NCBI GenBank assembly: GCA_022818135.1
Contig: JAFMSR010000002.1
Span: 52,850,342-52,914,341 of the forward strand
Length of the DNA stretch: 64,000 nt
DNA from: Saxidomus purpurata
Lineage: Eukaryota; Mollusca; Bivalvia; Venerida; Veneridae
Direction: 5' to 3'
The notes beneath the pieces are model-generated. The model ran no database searches. It was not told the origin of the DNA and saw nothing but the letters and a program-made list of their open reading frames with translations. This document shows positions 1-11,400 of the stretch, piece by piece; position 1 is the stretch's first letter, and every line of letters begins with the position of its first letter. The translations under genes were made by a program, and so were the position numbers.

Positions 1-2
1 TT

Positions 3-205
3 ATTCAATCGGATCCAATGTTAACAGAGTATATAGCTTCCTTACGGCCGAACTCTTTACATACAAACAAGTAGTTCCATATATTCCGTTGTAACAAATT
101 ATACTGCCCTCTGTTTTAAAAATTATATAGTCACAGATCTTAATAATATCAAAACATTTCAGAATAGCATAATATCTTATTGTTGTTTTTCTTATAATTT
201 GAAAC
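3..205 (+). repeat. Dispersed repeat, partner of 54312-54512
   Basis: This stretch is the reverse complement, with scattered mismatches, of the region near 54312-54512. Shared landmarks are AATGTTAACAGAGTATA and GCTTCCTTACGGC. The match runs into the start of the window, so the left boundary is unknown. No coding potential was seen. It is probably an end of an unclassified mobile element. Confidence 0.75.
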
Positions 206-1885
206 TTAAATCAACGAGGTATTTGTTCTGTACAGAACTATTTTCCTACGCGGTTTTTATCCAAACAGTTTTCTAGTCAGACCGGTGTGACATGAGAAAT
301 GTAAGACCCGTGAAATACGCATCGCTACACCGGATACACTAAATTCAGTGTTTCCGCGAGAGCGCGTTTTCTGCGGTTTTGACGCACTCATTTTGTCAAT
401 GACGCAACAGAAATAGCAAAGAGCGTCTTCTATGACACAATTAAAATGTGTATGATCAAATTACTATAAAAACAACATTTCAGAACTTCTCAAAACGCTT
501 CGAAATGCAAGATAAATTGTTTATAAAATACGCTTCCGGTATGGGATATGTATAATTTTGACCCTATTCTGTCGTTGTTGTCGTCTGATTTCGGATCGAC
601 CCGCATTTTGTACCATTGCGTTTTTGAGTATGTTGATTCTTATGATACCGTCATCATGGTATCGTAGACGCACAACAAGAGATGGTCGACGAACCTCAAA
701 AGGGGAAACGAAAACGTCTTTCTGAGTGATTTTGATGATTATTTTGTAGTAATTTCGATCAGACTGTCAGTATTGAAAGGGGTTTCAGTGTGCCAAATAA
801 TATCCAAGTTTAATGTCTATGGTTGAATGCACTTAATATGAAAAATTCGCTTTGTAGACAAATTTGACTTTTGAGATGCAGTGACAAAATGGAAAGCATC
901 CAAAGAGAAACACCTGTTGCGTTGCCAACCCTTTGATTACCCACCATTTTGTGATTTTTACATGCAGTTCTACAGAAGTAAACTGAATAAAACTTCTTTA
1001 ACATATAGTCATGCCTTTTATTTTTTTACAATAAAGGGTATGACCCTCGGAGTTTCTGAATGACCCCCAAATTCTGATACAGGGGACTGGCACCCAGGGT
1101 CTTCCTCCTCCACGAAAGCCAGAAGTTGCAATATGACCTTAGCTTTTGGGTGCGACGTTTAATCCGAATTAATTGGCACAATACAATCAACCTTATGGGC
1201 AATCCCATAACTTTTGAATAAAATTAAAAGTTGTTCAAACCATAAATTTTCAGTTCAGTTTTGTCAAAATCCATTTCTCAGTTACGATTCACAGCTTAAT
1301 ACTTCATAGGGTAGTTGAACATAGTCACTGAATGACATAATGTAAGCACATGGGTTCCTATCTCAAAAGTAAAGTTTACACAAATGGTGAAAGGTCAAAA
1401 TTTGTGGACAGTTGTGTCTCCAGTTTATAACTTTACTCGTGCAAGGGTTGTCCTGATATTCACACATGTATGTGTACAGTCTATGTTGTCCTGATATTTA
1501 CACATGTATGTGTGCAGACTGTGTTGTTCAGAGACAATCGATCCTCCAGCACTTTCAGTCCTTTGATTATTCAATTATTCAGTTTCAGATATCAAAAATT
1601 TCAAAATCTTTCACCGTCTACTTTTTTGGTTATTCTCCGAAATGCCAAAATTCATGGAGCAGAAAAATGTGTTTTCTGGCGTAAATGAACCCCTTATCCA
1701 CCCCCCCCCCCCCGCCCGTGTAAATGCTATGAGTAACTGAATGAGGGGTTTAATTCATACGTCATATTTGGTACTCCATATGTACAAATGATTTATAACT
1801 TAACATCCTATACAGTCATAAAATGTAATACTTACTGATTCATGTTACTCCAAAACACTCGCATAACAAATGTCAGCGGATATCA
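206..1885. other. Gene-free, mostly single-copy DNA
   Basis: I see no coding exon or RNA gene here. Local features are two diverged copies of a ~40-bp unit around 1447-1530 (containing ACACATGTATGTGT) and a C-rich homopolymer at about 1700-1713. Open frames are short, overlap on both strands and resemble no protein I know. Confidence 0.5.
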
Positions 1886-1890
1886 ATGTT

Positions 1891-4270
1891 TTATGGAATG
1901 CGGGTTGGGACATGCCACTTGCTAATTGCTACTTGCTAATTGCCACTTGCTTATTACTGATTGCAGGTTTGGACATGCCACTTGTTATTTGCGACTTACG
2001 TATTGCCTATTGCTAGTTGCTAATAGTCACTTGCTTCTTGCTTATTGTCACTTGCTACTTGCTAATTGCTAGTTGATACATGCCACTTGCTAATTGCCAC
2101 TTGCTTATACTTAATTGCTACTTGGGATATGCCACTTGGTTATTGCCACTTGCTTATTGCTAGTTGGGACATGCCACTTGCTAATTGCCACTTGCCATTT
2201 GCCAATTGGGACACTTGCTAATTGCCACCTGCCATTTTCTTATTGCTACTTGGGACATGCCACTTGCTAATTGCTAATTGCTACTTGGGACATGCCACTT
2301 GTTAATTGCCAATTGTCATTTGCTAACTGCCATTTGCTTATTGTCACATGCTTATTGCCACTTGCTACTTGCCATTTTCTAAATGCCAATTATCATTTAC
2401 TAATTGCCACTTGCTAATTGCTTTTTGCTAATTGCCACTTGCTAATTGCCACTTGCTATTTACTTTCTGCCACTTGTTACTACTTGCAAGTTACCGTTGG
2501 AGTCTTTCAAACGCTATTCAATACGAGAGCAAACACACAACGTATTTTGTATTGAAGCCGTTCTGGGCGATATCTAGATTAATGAATAAATTAAAAGATA
2601 TATGTTGACAAAAAAGAATCATATTTGATCTATATCTGCTAAAACATTTATTGACTAAAACCCTTCAACTTGTGTAGGATTTGATTTACTGTCCCCCTTT
2701 CGAAGAGAAGGTGATGCATAGGGATTGCTTTTGTTCATTGGTTCGTCTGTCACAAATACTTAACGTTGGCTATAACTGTGTCATTTTTTAAGATTTCTTC
2801 ATTAAACTTTCAAATTGTATTGCTTATGACAAAAGGGTCGTGATGCCGCCAATTTTGATAATATGACAAAGTGTAAGAGGGCGACACAAGAGTTCTACTG
2901 AACACCCATGTAGTTTAGGATAATTAAGGCCTACTTAGTTTGGCGTCCTGAACTAATTCATGTATATAGTGTCGAAGTGGTGCATCCAACAGAAACAATT
3001 ACATCTAATTGCTGTCTCTTGTATGCCGCTCAAAAATACCTTGTACTTTGTAGGGAACTAATCAATGCAAAATGGCCTGACTGTAACTCTGCTTTTTGTA
3101 ACGTTGATACATTGTCAATGTTGACAATGTCCCAACATGGGTGATATAAGGTATATATCTGAACTTTCGGGAGGATAGTACATTTAATACAGAAAGTCCT
3201 TTGGTTCCCAATGAAGGGTCTCTTGTGACAGTTCATTAAAATCATGCAATAATATGGTTATGTACCATTGTGTTTGTAACTATGGTGCTGGTAGTAAACC
3301 ATAATTGACCAAGGGTAATCCATGTATACACGTCCTTAATATGGTTTGCAAACATGTAAAATGTAAAAGTAAAATGTTGTTTTTCCTTGACACATTTAAA
3401 GATGATGGTTTAATTATGAAATATTTCAATTGTGGATTTAGAATACAAGATATATCAGCTACACTTTATTACAGGCATGGCATAAGAAGATTGCTGAATT
3501 AGCTATGTTTATAGATATATTTACTTTGAGAATACCCAAGCTATATTACACAATAAGACCATAAATTGCTTGGTAGTTATACCGGTACCAATAACCGATT
3601 GGCAACTAGCGATTAGTAACAAGCAAAAGGTAATAAGCAATTAGCAAGTAGCAAGTGGCAACAAGCAATTAACAATAAGCAAGTGGCAGTTAGCAAGTGA
3701 CATGTTCCAACTAGCAATAAGCAAGTGGCAAGTAAGTATTAGCAAGTGCATGTCCCAACTAGCAAATAGCAAATGGCAATTGGCATTTAGCAAGTGACAA
3801 TTAGCAAGTGGCAATTTGCAATTAGCAAGACCGCAATAAGCAAGTGGCAATTAGTAAGTCCTAACCCGCAATTAGCAATAAGCAAGTGGCAATTAGCATG
3901 TAACAAGTAGCATGCAGCAATTAGCAAGTGGCAATTGGCAAAGCAAGTGGCATTGACAAAACCACTATAAGCAAGTGGTAATTAGCAAGACGCATGTTTC
4001 AACAAGCATTTAGCAATAAGCAAGCATCAAGTGGCAAGTGACAATTGGCAAAACCGCGATAAGCAAGTGGCAATTAGCAAGTAGCATGTTTCAACCAGCA
4101 TTGATCAATAAGCAAGTGACAAGTAGCTATAGCAATAAACAAGTAGAAAGAAGCAAGTGGCAAATAGCAATTACTAAGTGGCATGTTTCCACCAGCATTT
4201 ATCAATAAGTAAGTGGCAATCCGCAAGTAGCAATTAGCAAGTTTGGCATGTCCCAACCCGCATTCCATAA
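1891..4270. mobile_element. 2.4-kb inverted-repeat element with heptamer-satellite arms
   Basis: The ends are inverted copies of TTATGGAATGCGGGTTGGGA (1891 onward, and in reverse complement up to 4270). Directly inside each end lies a long degenerate array of 7-bp units of the type TTGCTAA/TTGCCAC: 1910-2490 reading TTGC..., and 3590-4260 reading its complement GCAA.... The roughly 1.1 kb between the arrays (2495-3590) has only short meaningless open frames. The structure suggests a non-autonomous foldback or MITE-like element. No transposase is present, so the superfamily is unknown. Open frames in the arrays are translations of the repeat and are not genes. Confidence 0.75.
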
Positions 4271-4482
4271 TGTTTACATGTACAAAAGAAGTTAAAAAGC
4301 TAATAGGTTTAAGGTTGTAGTACACCATATTCAATACAATGTATACACACAGTATAATTAACAGATCCATTGGCATTTATAGTCACCGCTTTGACTGTCT
4401 TGTCCGGCTCCATATCTCTGCAACCACAGTAATTTAATGAAACTTAATGTAAAGCTTCAATACTAAAAGGAAGGGCATGTTT

Positions 4483-5340
4483 AGCTCATCTGACACGAAG
4501 TGTCAGGGTAAACTATTAGGCCGTTCACCGTACTTCTTTCGTCCGTCCACCATTTCTCCTCTGAAACCACTAGGCTAATGTTGATGAAACTCGACAGCAA
4601 TGTTTCTTGCATGAAGCTATATCAAAGGTTTTCAATGAATTTCATTCCGTGCAGACTCTGCTTGTTATAGGAGCAAATAGGAAAACTTTAAAAAAAAACT
4701 TCTGCCCCTGGGGTCAAAATTGGCCTCTACTAGGGTTCTTATAGAAATATATCGTAACACTTTAAAAAGTATTCTTGAGAAACTGTAGATTTCGTGTATA
4801 GCATTGTGTGGTGGTCCTTCATCAAGTTTGTTCAAAGCAAACCCCTGTGGTCATAATAAGCCCTACCCGGGATTCACTTGTTTATACTGACTTGTATCAG
4901 GAAATAAATCTTCAAGGCCTGGAGCTTAGTTATGTGGTATGTATGATCCCTTACAAAGTTTATTCAATTTGTACCCCTTGGGTCATCATTTACCCCGCCC
5001 CAGGATCAACTTGTTTTAAACATAATTATGCAAGTAGAAATCGTCTTCTACACAAAACCACGAGGTCTAGACTTATAGATAGTTGATGTGTTGCATCGCC
5101 TAGTAGGCCTCTTATCAAGAGTATAAACAGTATGCCCTTTGAGTCAAAATTGGCCCTGAAGAAATCTGAAGAAATATTGAGTAAAACTTGAAAAATCTTT
5201 TTGTCAGAAATCGTAAGGCATAGAGCTTACATATTTCGTTTGTGGAATGACTCTTGATAGAAATAAGTTGGTAGATAATCACAAAAAAGATTGATGATAA
5301 AAGAGAACCGTAAATGTAAGGGCTGAACGTGCCAGCTTAT
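4483..5340 (+). repeat. Decayed AGCTCA-type dispersed repeat
   Basis: It begins with TTTAGCTCATCTGACACG and carries the phrases CTGGGGTCAAAATTGG and GTCCGTCC. These also occur in the better-preserved copy at 41536-42640. The right end is not recognisable, so the extent is approximate. No protein is encoded. Confidence 0.55.
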
Positions 5341-5404
5341 CTTTAAATCATTTAGGGTTGGGTTCACCTTGCTATGAAATTACATGCACAGTAAGGTCTG
5401 TGTG

Positions 5405-5592
5405 AATTGGTATTTGACGGCGAGCGAACTTCGCGAATCCATCTTTCGTTACGAATACTTGCCAGAATTCCAGGAAGCAGGTACCAAGGAGAATTGACAT
5501 AATTTGCTCGACTATTTAAATGAGCAAGTTCTGCCTGATAATCCGTTATGTGCTATCCTAATAACACTGAGAGATATCATTATTACACAGGT
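5405..5592 (+). repeat. Dispersed repeat, copy 1 (partner 10415-10592)
   Basis: About 180 bp are shared in direct orientation with 10415-10592. Landmarks are GAGCGAACTTCGC, CTTGCCAGAATTCCAG and AAGTTCTGCCTGATAATC. It lies directly left of the large duplicated segment and may belong to the same duplicated block or be an independent repeat. Confidence 0.65.
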
Positions 5593-5744
5593 TACGCCGC
5601 TAACGATCGGATTTAACGCACGTTTCAACCGGATTTCGGTCATTTTTTCAGACAGCCATTTTACTTAACCATCGTTCCTGGAAAAAACCAGTACATAGAC
5701 TAGATCCCTATCCTCCGTCCAAAACTGTCAACTTTCTCACATAA

Positions 5745-5850
5745 AGAGACATGATCGGTAGCAGGGCTCTGACCCGTGTTGCTCAACCAGTGAGAGGTTA
5801 CAGCGATTTCAAGTCGACGACTCTAACCACTCGGTCAATGAGTTGGATAG
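5745..5850 (-). repeat. tRNA-like SINE head
   Basis: Read on the minus strand, the segment has a tRNA-like A box (GACCGAGTGGTTAGAGTCG) and a degraded B box near GGGTCAGAGCCCTGC. An extended variable region suggests tRNA-Ser or tRNA-Leu ancestry. It is too degenerate for a functional tRNA. The homologous site in the second duplicate (about 13580-13625) keeps only part of it. Confidence 0.55.
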
Positions 5851-6639
5851 TTAAGACCGGAAATAGCAAAGAATAGTAGAACAGTTCTATCACAAGTCGT
5901 ATGTGGTCTTGAGTTGTCGAACGATCTTAAACCCGCTTGCAATCAAACTCAGAGCGAGACAGAGGTTAGCATGTACTCAGGTGCTCCATGTCGGATATCT
6001 GCCACAGCAATGTGTAAGAATCATTCCTAACATTGCCTCATTTTCAATCATGTTTCCAGGTTTATCCAAAATAATTGTCTTGTCAATGGCTTAATACAAA
6101 ATGTTCAAAAGGCACACCAAGTGTGAGGACATGCAGTGTGTTGGGGGTATAACTCTGCCATGCCTTATTTGTAGAGTTATTCCTGTATCACCTCTGCGGA
6201 CGACTTCAAACTTAGTCTTATGTAACACATAACTTCAGTGCGGGGATCCTAACCAGGCTCATTTATTTTCATTCTAATCTACATGAGGGGAGTTGAAGAG
6301 TTAGTTTGTGATTTTGAAATTGAACAGAAAATCTTCAGATTACTGAAATACTAAAGTTTGGAAATGGTTTGTAGCCAAGTTGGAATAAAACAACAACAAA
6401 GATTCTTTCAGTGTTCATACGTACGTGTATGTATTAAAATTAAAATTATGCATACTAAAATTAAGTTTAAATGGATTTAAGACAAGAGATGGATATTCTT
6501 TAACTGATTTCTTCACTGATGTCACAACGTCTGAAAAAAGAAAAGAATAAACAAGGTAAGGAATGAATGTAAGAAGCTAGCATCCGCAAGCCTTAAATGT
6601 GATAGATTGTCGAAAAGACAGCTGAATATCTTAAGGGGA

Positions 6640-6713
6640 CGCCGTCTTGTAGGCCGGTAGAGTGTCGGGCTCCTAACCAGGAGTTCGTTGGTTCGAATCC
6701 CGGCAGCTACATT
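6640..6713 (+). repeat. tRNA-derived sequence (SINE head), copy 1
   Basis: It contains a perfect B box GGTTCGAATCC and an A-box-like block GGCCGGTAGAGTG, with an anticodon-loop-like CTCCTAA between them. The acceptor and T stems do not pair well, so I call it tRNA-derived, not a tRNA gene. It recurs at 14207-14280 within the duplicated segment. Confidence 0.6.
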
Positions 6714-7011
6714 TGAGAAGGAGTCATCGAGAGTAGATAATTAAGTTTAAACTTCAACTTATTCGTCCAAAGAAAATATGCAGAAGTTTACTTTAAATTA
6801 ACTCTTAAACCTGCTGGTGGAATTTGATTCTGTCTTTGAAGTCGGTGCGGATCATGATCAGCCTGAACACCCCTTTGAATAATGTATTGTACTGTCCAGA
6901 TTGGAACTGGGATGTGTTCATTTTATAAACCTAGCGGGGTAATGGTTAAATAAAATGCATACCAGATAATCGTCATTAATTTCTAAATTGAATTACAGTA
7001 TTGTATGTATA

Positions 7012-8608
7012 TCACCTTTCACGCCTTTTCTTGGTCACGTATTTCTTGAATTCTTTGACTAGATTGTGTAGCCCTGCGAACTGTCTGTCTGATTGTCTGA
7101 TACTACTCTCCATTGCTTCACACTTACCTCTCTCCTCTGTTTCAAACTCTGCAAGATGATTTGTTCATAATTTAAAAAGTTCATTGTATTTCTCAATAAC
7201 ATACTGCATAATGCTCGCTGGTATAAAACGAGTATCAAGTTTTCTTTCGGACGTGATTTAGCAAAGTATAGATAGCTTTAATAAATATGAAAATAATTTC
7301 ATAGTTATCCAAGTTATTGTATTATTAAATTATTTACTTGAAGTACATGTATTTATTTTCAATAATGAACTCACCACTTTGTATTCTCTGCACCTTCTCT
7401 CTCAATATTCTGGACTGGGCACCAAATCGTAGCTCTAATATATCTAATTGTTCTATCGTCTCCTCATTTGTCAGGTATCTATCACTCGGGTATTTGAACT
7501 CCTCTCCCTTCCGTGGTACTACAAATTGGTCCATCGCTTCTTGTGTACGTCTTTCTGCTGCATTTAACTCTGTAACACGATATTACAACATGATAAATTA
7601 AAACTTAGAAAAATGCTCACTTGATTTATTTTTAATTCGTGATGACATAAGATATAATGATTCTGATTTTCGATAGTTAAAATGCTCGTTGAACACTCCG
7701 TTAGTTTGTACTGATATTTCTTTTGTTTTCAGCTTTTCGCCAGAACAACATTCAGCCAAAAATGTAAGATGTTTAAACGTCTTCTCGTTGGCTAGATGTT
7801 TGTTTGGGATGGAAATATATGTGGTTTAGATGTTTAGTTGGGATGAAATATATGTGGTTTAGATGTTTGGTTGGGATGGAATATAAGAAGGTGTTAATTC
7901 AGTTGATACCAGTATTATTATTATTATTATATCATTTTTTTTTATTATTATTACATTTGCTTAGTATAGCCACACGAAACACATGTTTGCCAAAGATAGT
8001 TTATACCTACTGTCAACGTTCTTTTGCAATTTCTTTTTCAAATTGTCATATTTTTTAAAATTCTTTCGTGCTTATTCTAATAAACCCAAAAGCCCACTAA
8101 GGGCTTATATGATTTGTTTGCACTCAAGTCGCCTGATAACAAACATTCTCTTAATGATTCAATCTAAAAACGAACGGACTATAGCTAAAATGAATTAACA
8201 GATGACTAAATAAATTAACGAATTGTTTCTTTATCAAGAGTTGCACTTACTACTTTCTATTTTCTGCTTCTTGTCTCTCAGTATTTCCGACTGGGCCCTG
8301 AATCTTAGTTCCAATAAATTGACTTCTTTCAGTGTTTCCTCATTGGTCAGATATCTGTCTACTGGGTATTTAAACTCCTCTCTCGTCCATGGAACTTTAA
8401 TCTTTTGTCCTGTGTAGATCGGTTTGTTGTTGTTGAATTCTGTGTCAGACGCTAAGCTCGCTATATCATCCTTTCTTCCACAAACAATCAGCCCCCAAAA
8501 TGCCTTCCTCACCGCTCTAGCCAACGCAGAAACATTCTCTCGTGTAACATTCTCAGAAATTCTTCTCCAAACCCTATTCCTTATGTTTGTATCTTCTTCT
8601 GTATTCAT
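7012..8608 (-). CDS. Unrecognised three-exon gene, copy 1 (229 aa)
   Basis: I do not recognise this family. Exons on the minus strand are 8608-8251, 7569-7375 and 7148-7012, ending in TGA. Both introns start GT (GTAAGT, GTGAGT), end AG and are in phase 1, so the 195-bp middle exon is symmetric. Exon 1 (residues 1-119) begins MNTEEDTN, has a basic helical-looking N-terminal half, then a block containing EEFKYPVDRYLTNEET and LELRFRAQS. Exon 2 repeats that ~50-residue block (EEFKYPSDRYLTNEET, LELRFGAQS). Exon 3 is charged and ends in a lysine/arginine-rich tail KKRRER. No signal peptide or membrane segment is seen; the charged blocks may be coiled coil. The first ATG of exon 1 is taken as the start, and an upstream exon cannot be excluded. 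The frames are conserved in the second copy, which supports a real protein. Confidence 0.7.
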
Positions 8609-8769
8609 ATTTGTAATAAAAGTGATAATTTGTGTAAACTCTGCAATAACTCCGTGTGGCTGTATTTGTCTAACGTTATAGTGTCATAGAAACGACGTCT
8701 AACGTCAATGTCGTCATAGGTTGCGTAAAATAACCTACGTAATAACTAACGTCACTAAATACAGTTTAC

Positions 8770-8990
8770 CTTTATAATGATAATAATAATGCCTTTATTT
8801 TCAGAAGGTAAAACTCATAATGCAAATAGGCCTACATTTAAAGCAAAATGTACATACATATTTACAATGAGGCCTTATAACATAGCAACAATATTAATCT
8901 TACAAATTATATAACCGACTAAATATCGGCAATAAAATAAAGACCTGTATACTTGGCATTCTTATTGATAGAGATTATGTAAATTATGTT
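8770..8990 (-). repeat. Candidate LINE 3' tail
   Basis: Read on the minus strand, the block ends AAATAAAGGCATTATTATTATC. This polyadenylation-like signal followed by a short trinucleotide run is typical of the 3' ends of some non-LTR retrotransposons. No open frame is attached. Assignment is by this ending only. Confidence 0.35.
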
Positions 8991-9346
8991 ATGTTTCCCG
9001 TCCGGCGAACCAAGCGACTTCTACTGAAACTAGAAAAAAATCTCAAAACGATCTCTATTCAAAAGAACTTATGAGCGATCGTTAGTTCCTTTTTATTGTA
9101 TCACATGCGTTATTTTTACTGAAGAGTACATCCGTTTTATGAAAATTCAGTTGTAAGGAAAGCAATTTATTTACCGACTTAAAATTTGGAACTCTAGAGT
9201 GAAACATGGTACTCTGTCGAATTTTACAAAGAAAATGACATTTTACTGTTACGGTTGACCGCGCGAGAAGATGACTACGATTTACGACTTTAGGCACGAG
9301 GATCACGTGCATTGTGAATTGAGCGCTATAATATTTGTAATAAAAC

Positions 9347-9429
9347 GAGTGATTTGATATTGGCCCTGTTATTTGTCCGAGGGCATTCAGTGCCAGAGGA
9401 CAAATGATAGGGCCTATATCAAATCACTC
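9347..9429. repeat. Short foldback repeat
   Basis: Two ~32-nt arms (9347-9378 and 9398-9429) are near-perfect inverted copies starting GAGTGATTTGATAT, around a 19-nt spacer. It resembles a small foldback or MITE remnant. The element at 30139-30231 has a similar GAGTGATTTAA core. Confidence 0.7.
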
Positions 9430-9900
9430 ATTTAATGGCAATTTTATTAAATAACTAATCAAACTATAAATTGTTCATTGTTTTTTGAAATTCATCTTCA
9501 CTGGCATTAACACGTCAGAAACAGACATTACATGCAGAGCTGTAAATAGAAATACCTCTAACATATTCATTTTTGAAATAAATACATTGATGTGGGTATT
9601 CAATTTCTTAGTTGGAGCATTTTCTATCCTTTTAAATGGGTTTTCAGACAGAAATTGATTAAAAGTTTATTCTCATTTTTGCCATTCAATCTTCAATGCT
9701 GATTTACACAGACTTCAAGATGGTGGCAGTTTTTGTTTTCGAGAAACTAAACATCTGATCAGCTCAGATTTCTCAACAGCCAATCATTCTTCAACAATAA
9801 GTGTTATTGGCCCTGCTTTTTTGTAATTTGCCCTGTCTTTCAATTTTATGTTACCTCTTCCTATTTTATTACGTCGGGTAGTTAATACATGCACATTAGT

Positions 9901-10150
9901 TTATACTAATATATTTTAGGTCGATTGTGAAACAGGTTATCCAAATACTAATATATTTTAGGTCGATTGTGAAACAAGTTATCCAAATACTAATTTATTT
10001 TAGGTCGATTGTGAAACAAGTTATCCAAATACTAATTTATTTTAGGTCGATTGTGAAACAGGTTATCCAAATACTAATTTATTTTAGGTCGATTGTGAAA
10101 CAAGTTATCCAAATACTAATTTATTTTAGGTCGATTGTGAAACAAGCTAT
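9901..10150. repeat. 42-bp tandem repeat, six copies
   Basis: The unit starts GGTCGATTGTGAAACA at 9919, 9961, 10003, 10045, 10087 and 10129, an exact 42-bp spacing. Because 42 is a multiple of three, it produces a false open frame that repeats 14 residues. The unit equals the 3' end of the adjoining minus-strand SINE (10150-10370), so the array is an expansion of that end. Confidence 0.9.
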
Positions 10151-10370
10151 CCAACTCATATTTATCACTCTTGACACCTAATTCCTGATGGTATCCATCT
10201 CCGTGAAGGTATAAGAGAAGAGAAGCCAGTTTCCCTTTTAATGCTGAGCGCCAAGCAAGGGCTACTGGTATCATTTTTTACGTCTTTAGTATGACGCGGC
10301 CAGGGAGCGAACCCATGACCTCCCGCACTCGAAGCGGACGCTCTACCACTAGGCTATCGATGCGGACATT
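10150..10370 (-). repeat. tRNA-derived SINE with head and body
   Basis: On the minus strand the head spans about 10368-10297. It has A box TAGCCTAGTGGTAGAGCG and B box GGGTTCGCTCCC. The body follows, sharing CTTGGCGCTCAGCATTAAAA with the SINE at 11210-11400. The 3' end runs into the 42-bp array. A related head lies at 12385-12475. Confidence 0.75.
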
Positions 10371-10414
10371 AGGACCGGTGTGAATTAATTAAATCATTGA
10401 TGTGTAACGGTAAA

Positions 10415-10592
10415 CGGCAGTTGACGGTGAGCGAACTTCGCAAATCCATCCTTGCCAGAATTCCAGAAAGCAGTTACCAAAATTGACAAAATTTGCTGGA
10501 CTAGTCGTAAAATAAGTAAGTTCTGCCTGATAATCTGTTATGTGTTATCCTAGTAACACTAATGGTTATTATTATAAATAGAGAATAATAGG
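10415..10592 (+). repeat. Dispersed repeat, copy 2 (partner 5405-5592)
   Basis: Direct-orientation match to 5405-5592, including GAGCGAACTTCGC and TTCTGCCTGATAATC, with a few small deletions. No coding content was seen. Confidence 0.65.
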
Positions 10593-11205
10593 TTGGTAGC
10601 GTCGATGGAGAAAGTTTATCTGGCAAGGCGTAGGAATTTTTCGGGTGAGCCGAAAACACACCTTGAAATGTCTGGTTTTATTGAGAAATTAGCTTTAACA
10701 GAAGTAAACAATATGCGGACTAGACACAGGGCGAGACGCAGACAAAAAGTAGTTCTCATTTCAAATTTTATTTATGTCAGAATAATGTGCATACTGCAGT
10801 AACTAACGATGAACTATATCATGTTAATTTATAATACCGCAGGTAAATTTGATAGATTCTGATTGGTCAAGAACCTCTGTATATAAGAACGTTGAAGTGG
10901 AGCAATAAGCACAATTACAAACAAAGCCGCATCATTTTTGCCTTTTCTGATTTTGTAAACTTTGTTTACGTTCAAAACAAAACGGCCGCCGTGCAACCGT
11001 TTCGATTTACTCAACGACGTTTGTAAGCACTGCACACGTTTTTCGGAAACATAATTCAAATTCAAAGACCTTAAAACTGACATTGATGCTGTTTTTACCT
11101 TTGTTTCTTCCCAGACAAAACGGGTTACGAACATAAGATCTCATTTCAGTCGATCAAGCTCCTTTTCCATGAAATTGATGAATGATTGAATCCCAGTTTT
11201 TTTAA
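10593..11205. other. Gene-free spacer
   Basis: Two open frames of 69 and 101 codons occur here, one on each strand. They show no domain, motif or intron structure I can recognise, and neither is supported by a second copy. I see no feature to annotate. Confidence 0.4.
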
Positions 11206-11209
11206 TGAA

Positions 11210-11400
11210 AACACTGTCACTGACACTTGATTGTGAAACAAGTTATCCAACTTATATTAATCACTCTCGACACCTCATTCCTGATGGTATCCATTGCTAT
11301 GAGGGTATGAGAGAAGAAGCCAGTTTCCCTTTTAATGCTGAGCGCCAAGCAAGGGAGCTACTTGTACCATTTTTGGCCTGGGGACTGAAAGTCCCCAAGG
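11210..11400 (-). repeat. SINE body, head missing
   Basis: It matches the body of the SINE at 10150-10370 (CTTGGCGCTCAGCATTAAAA, TACCATCAGGAAT) and its end (GTTGGATAACTTGTTTCACA), but the tRNA-like head is replaced by unrelated sequence. Confidence 0.7.

Larger units (their letters stand above)
5608..8735. repeat. Segmental duplication, copy 1
   Basis: This segment aligns end to end with 13440-16310 in the same orientation. Shared landmarks include TTTCGGTCATTTTTTCAG, GAGGACATGCAGTGTGTTGG, the tRNA-like block near 6650, all three exons of the unknown gene, and AACGTCAATGTCGTCATA near the right end. Differences are substitutions and small indels. Copy 1 has about 80 bp near 8628-8697 that copy 2 lacks, and copy 2 has about 55 bp near 15665-15725 that copy 1 lacks. 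The intact exons in both copies argue for a gene duplication, not two transposon insertions. Confidence 0.85.

Noticed and set aside
3641..4376. Two minus-strand frames rich in LANCHLL repeats (69 and 100 codons)
   Set aside because: They translate the heptamer satellite array; the pattern follows the DNA repeat, not protein selection.
6640..6713. Possible tRNA-Arg(CCT) gene
   Set aside because: A perfect B box is present, but acceptor and T stems do not pair and the duplicate copy has a changed anticodon loop; treated as SINE-derived.
9901..10150. CRISPR-like regular repeats
   Set aside because: The repeats are contiguous without unique spacers and the DNA is eukaryotic.
9927..10181. 84-codon open frame with repeated QVIQILIYFRSIVK
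   Set aside because: It is the translation of a 42-bp tandem repeat whose length is a multiple of three; no gene evidence.
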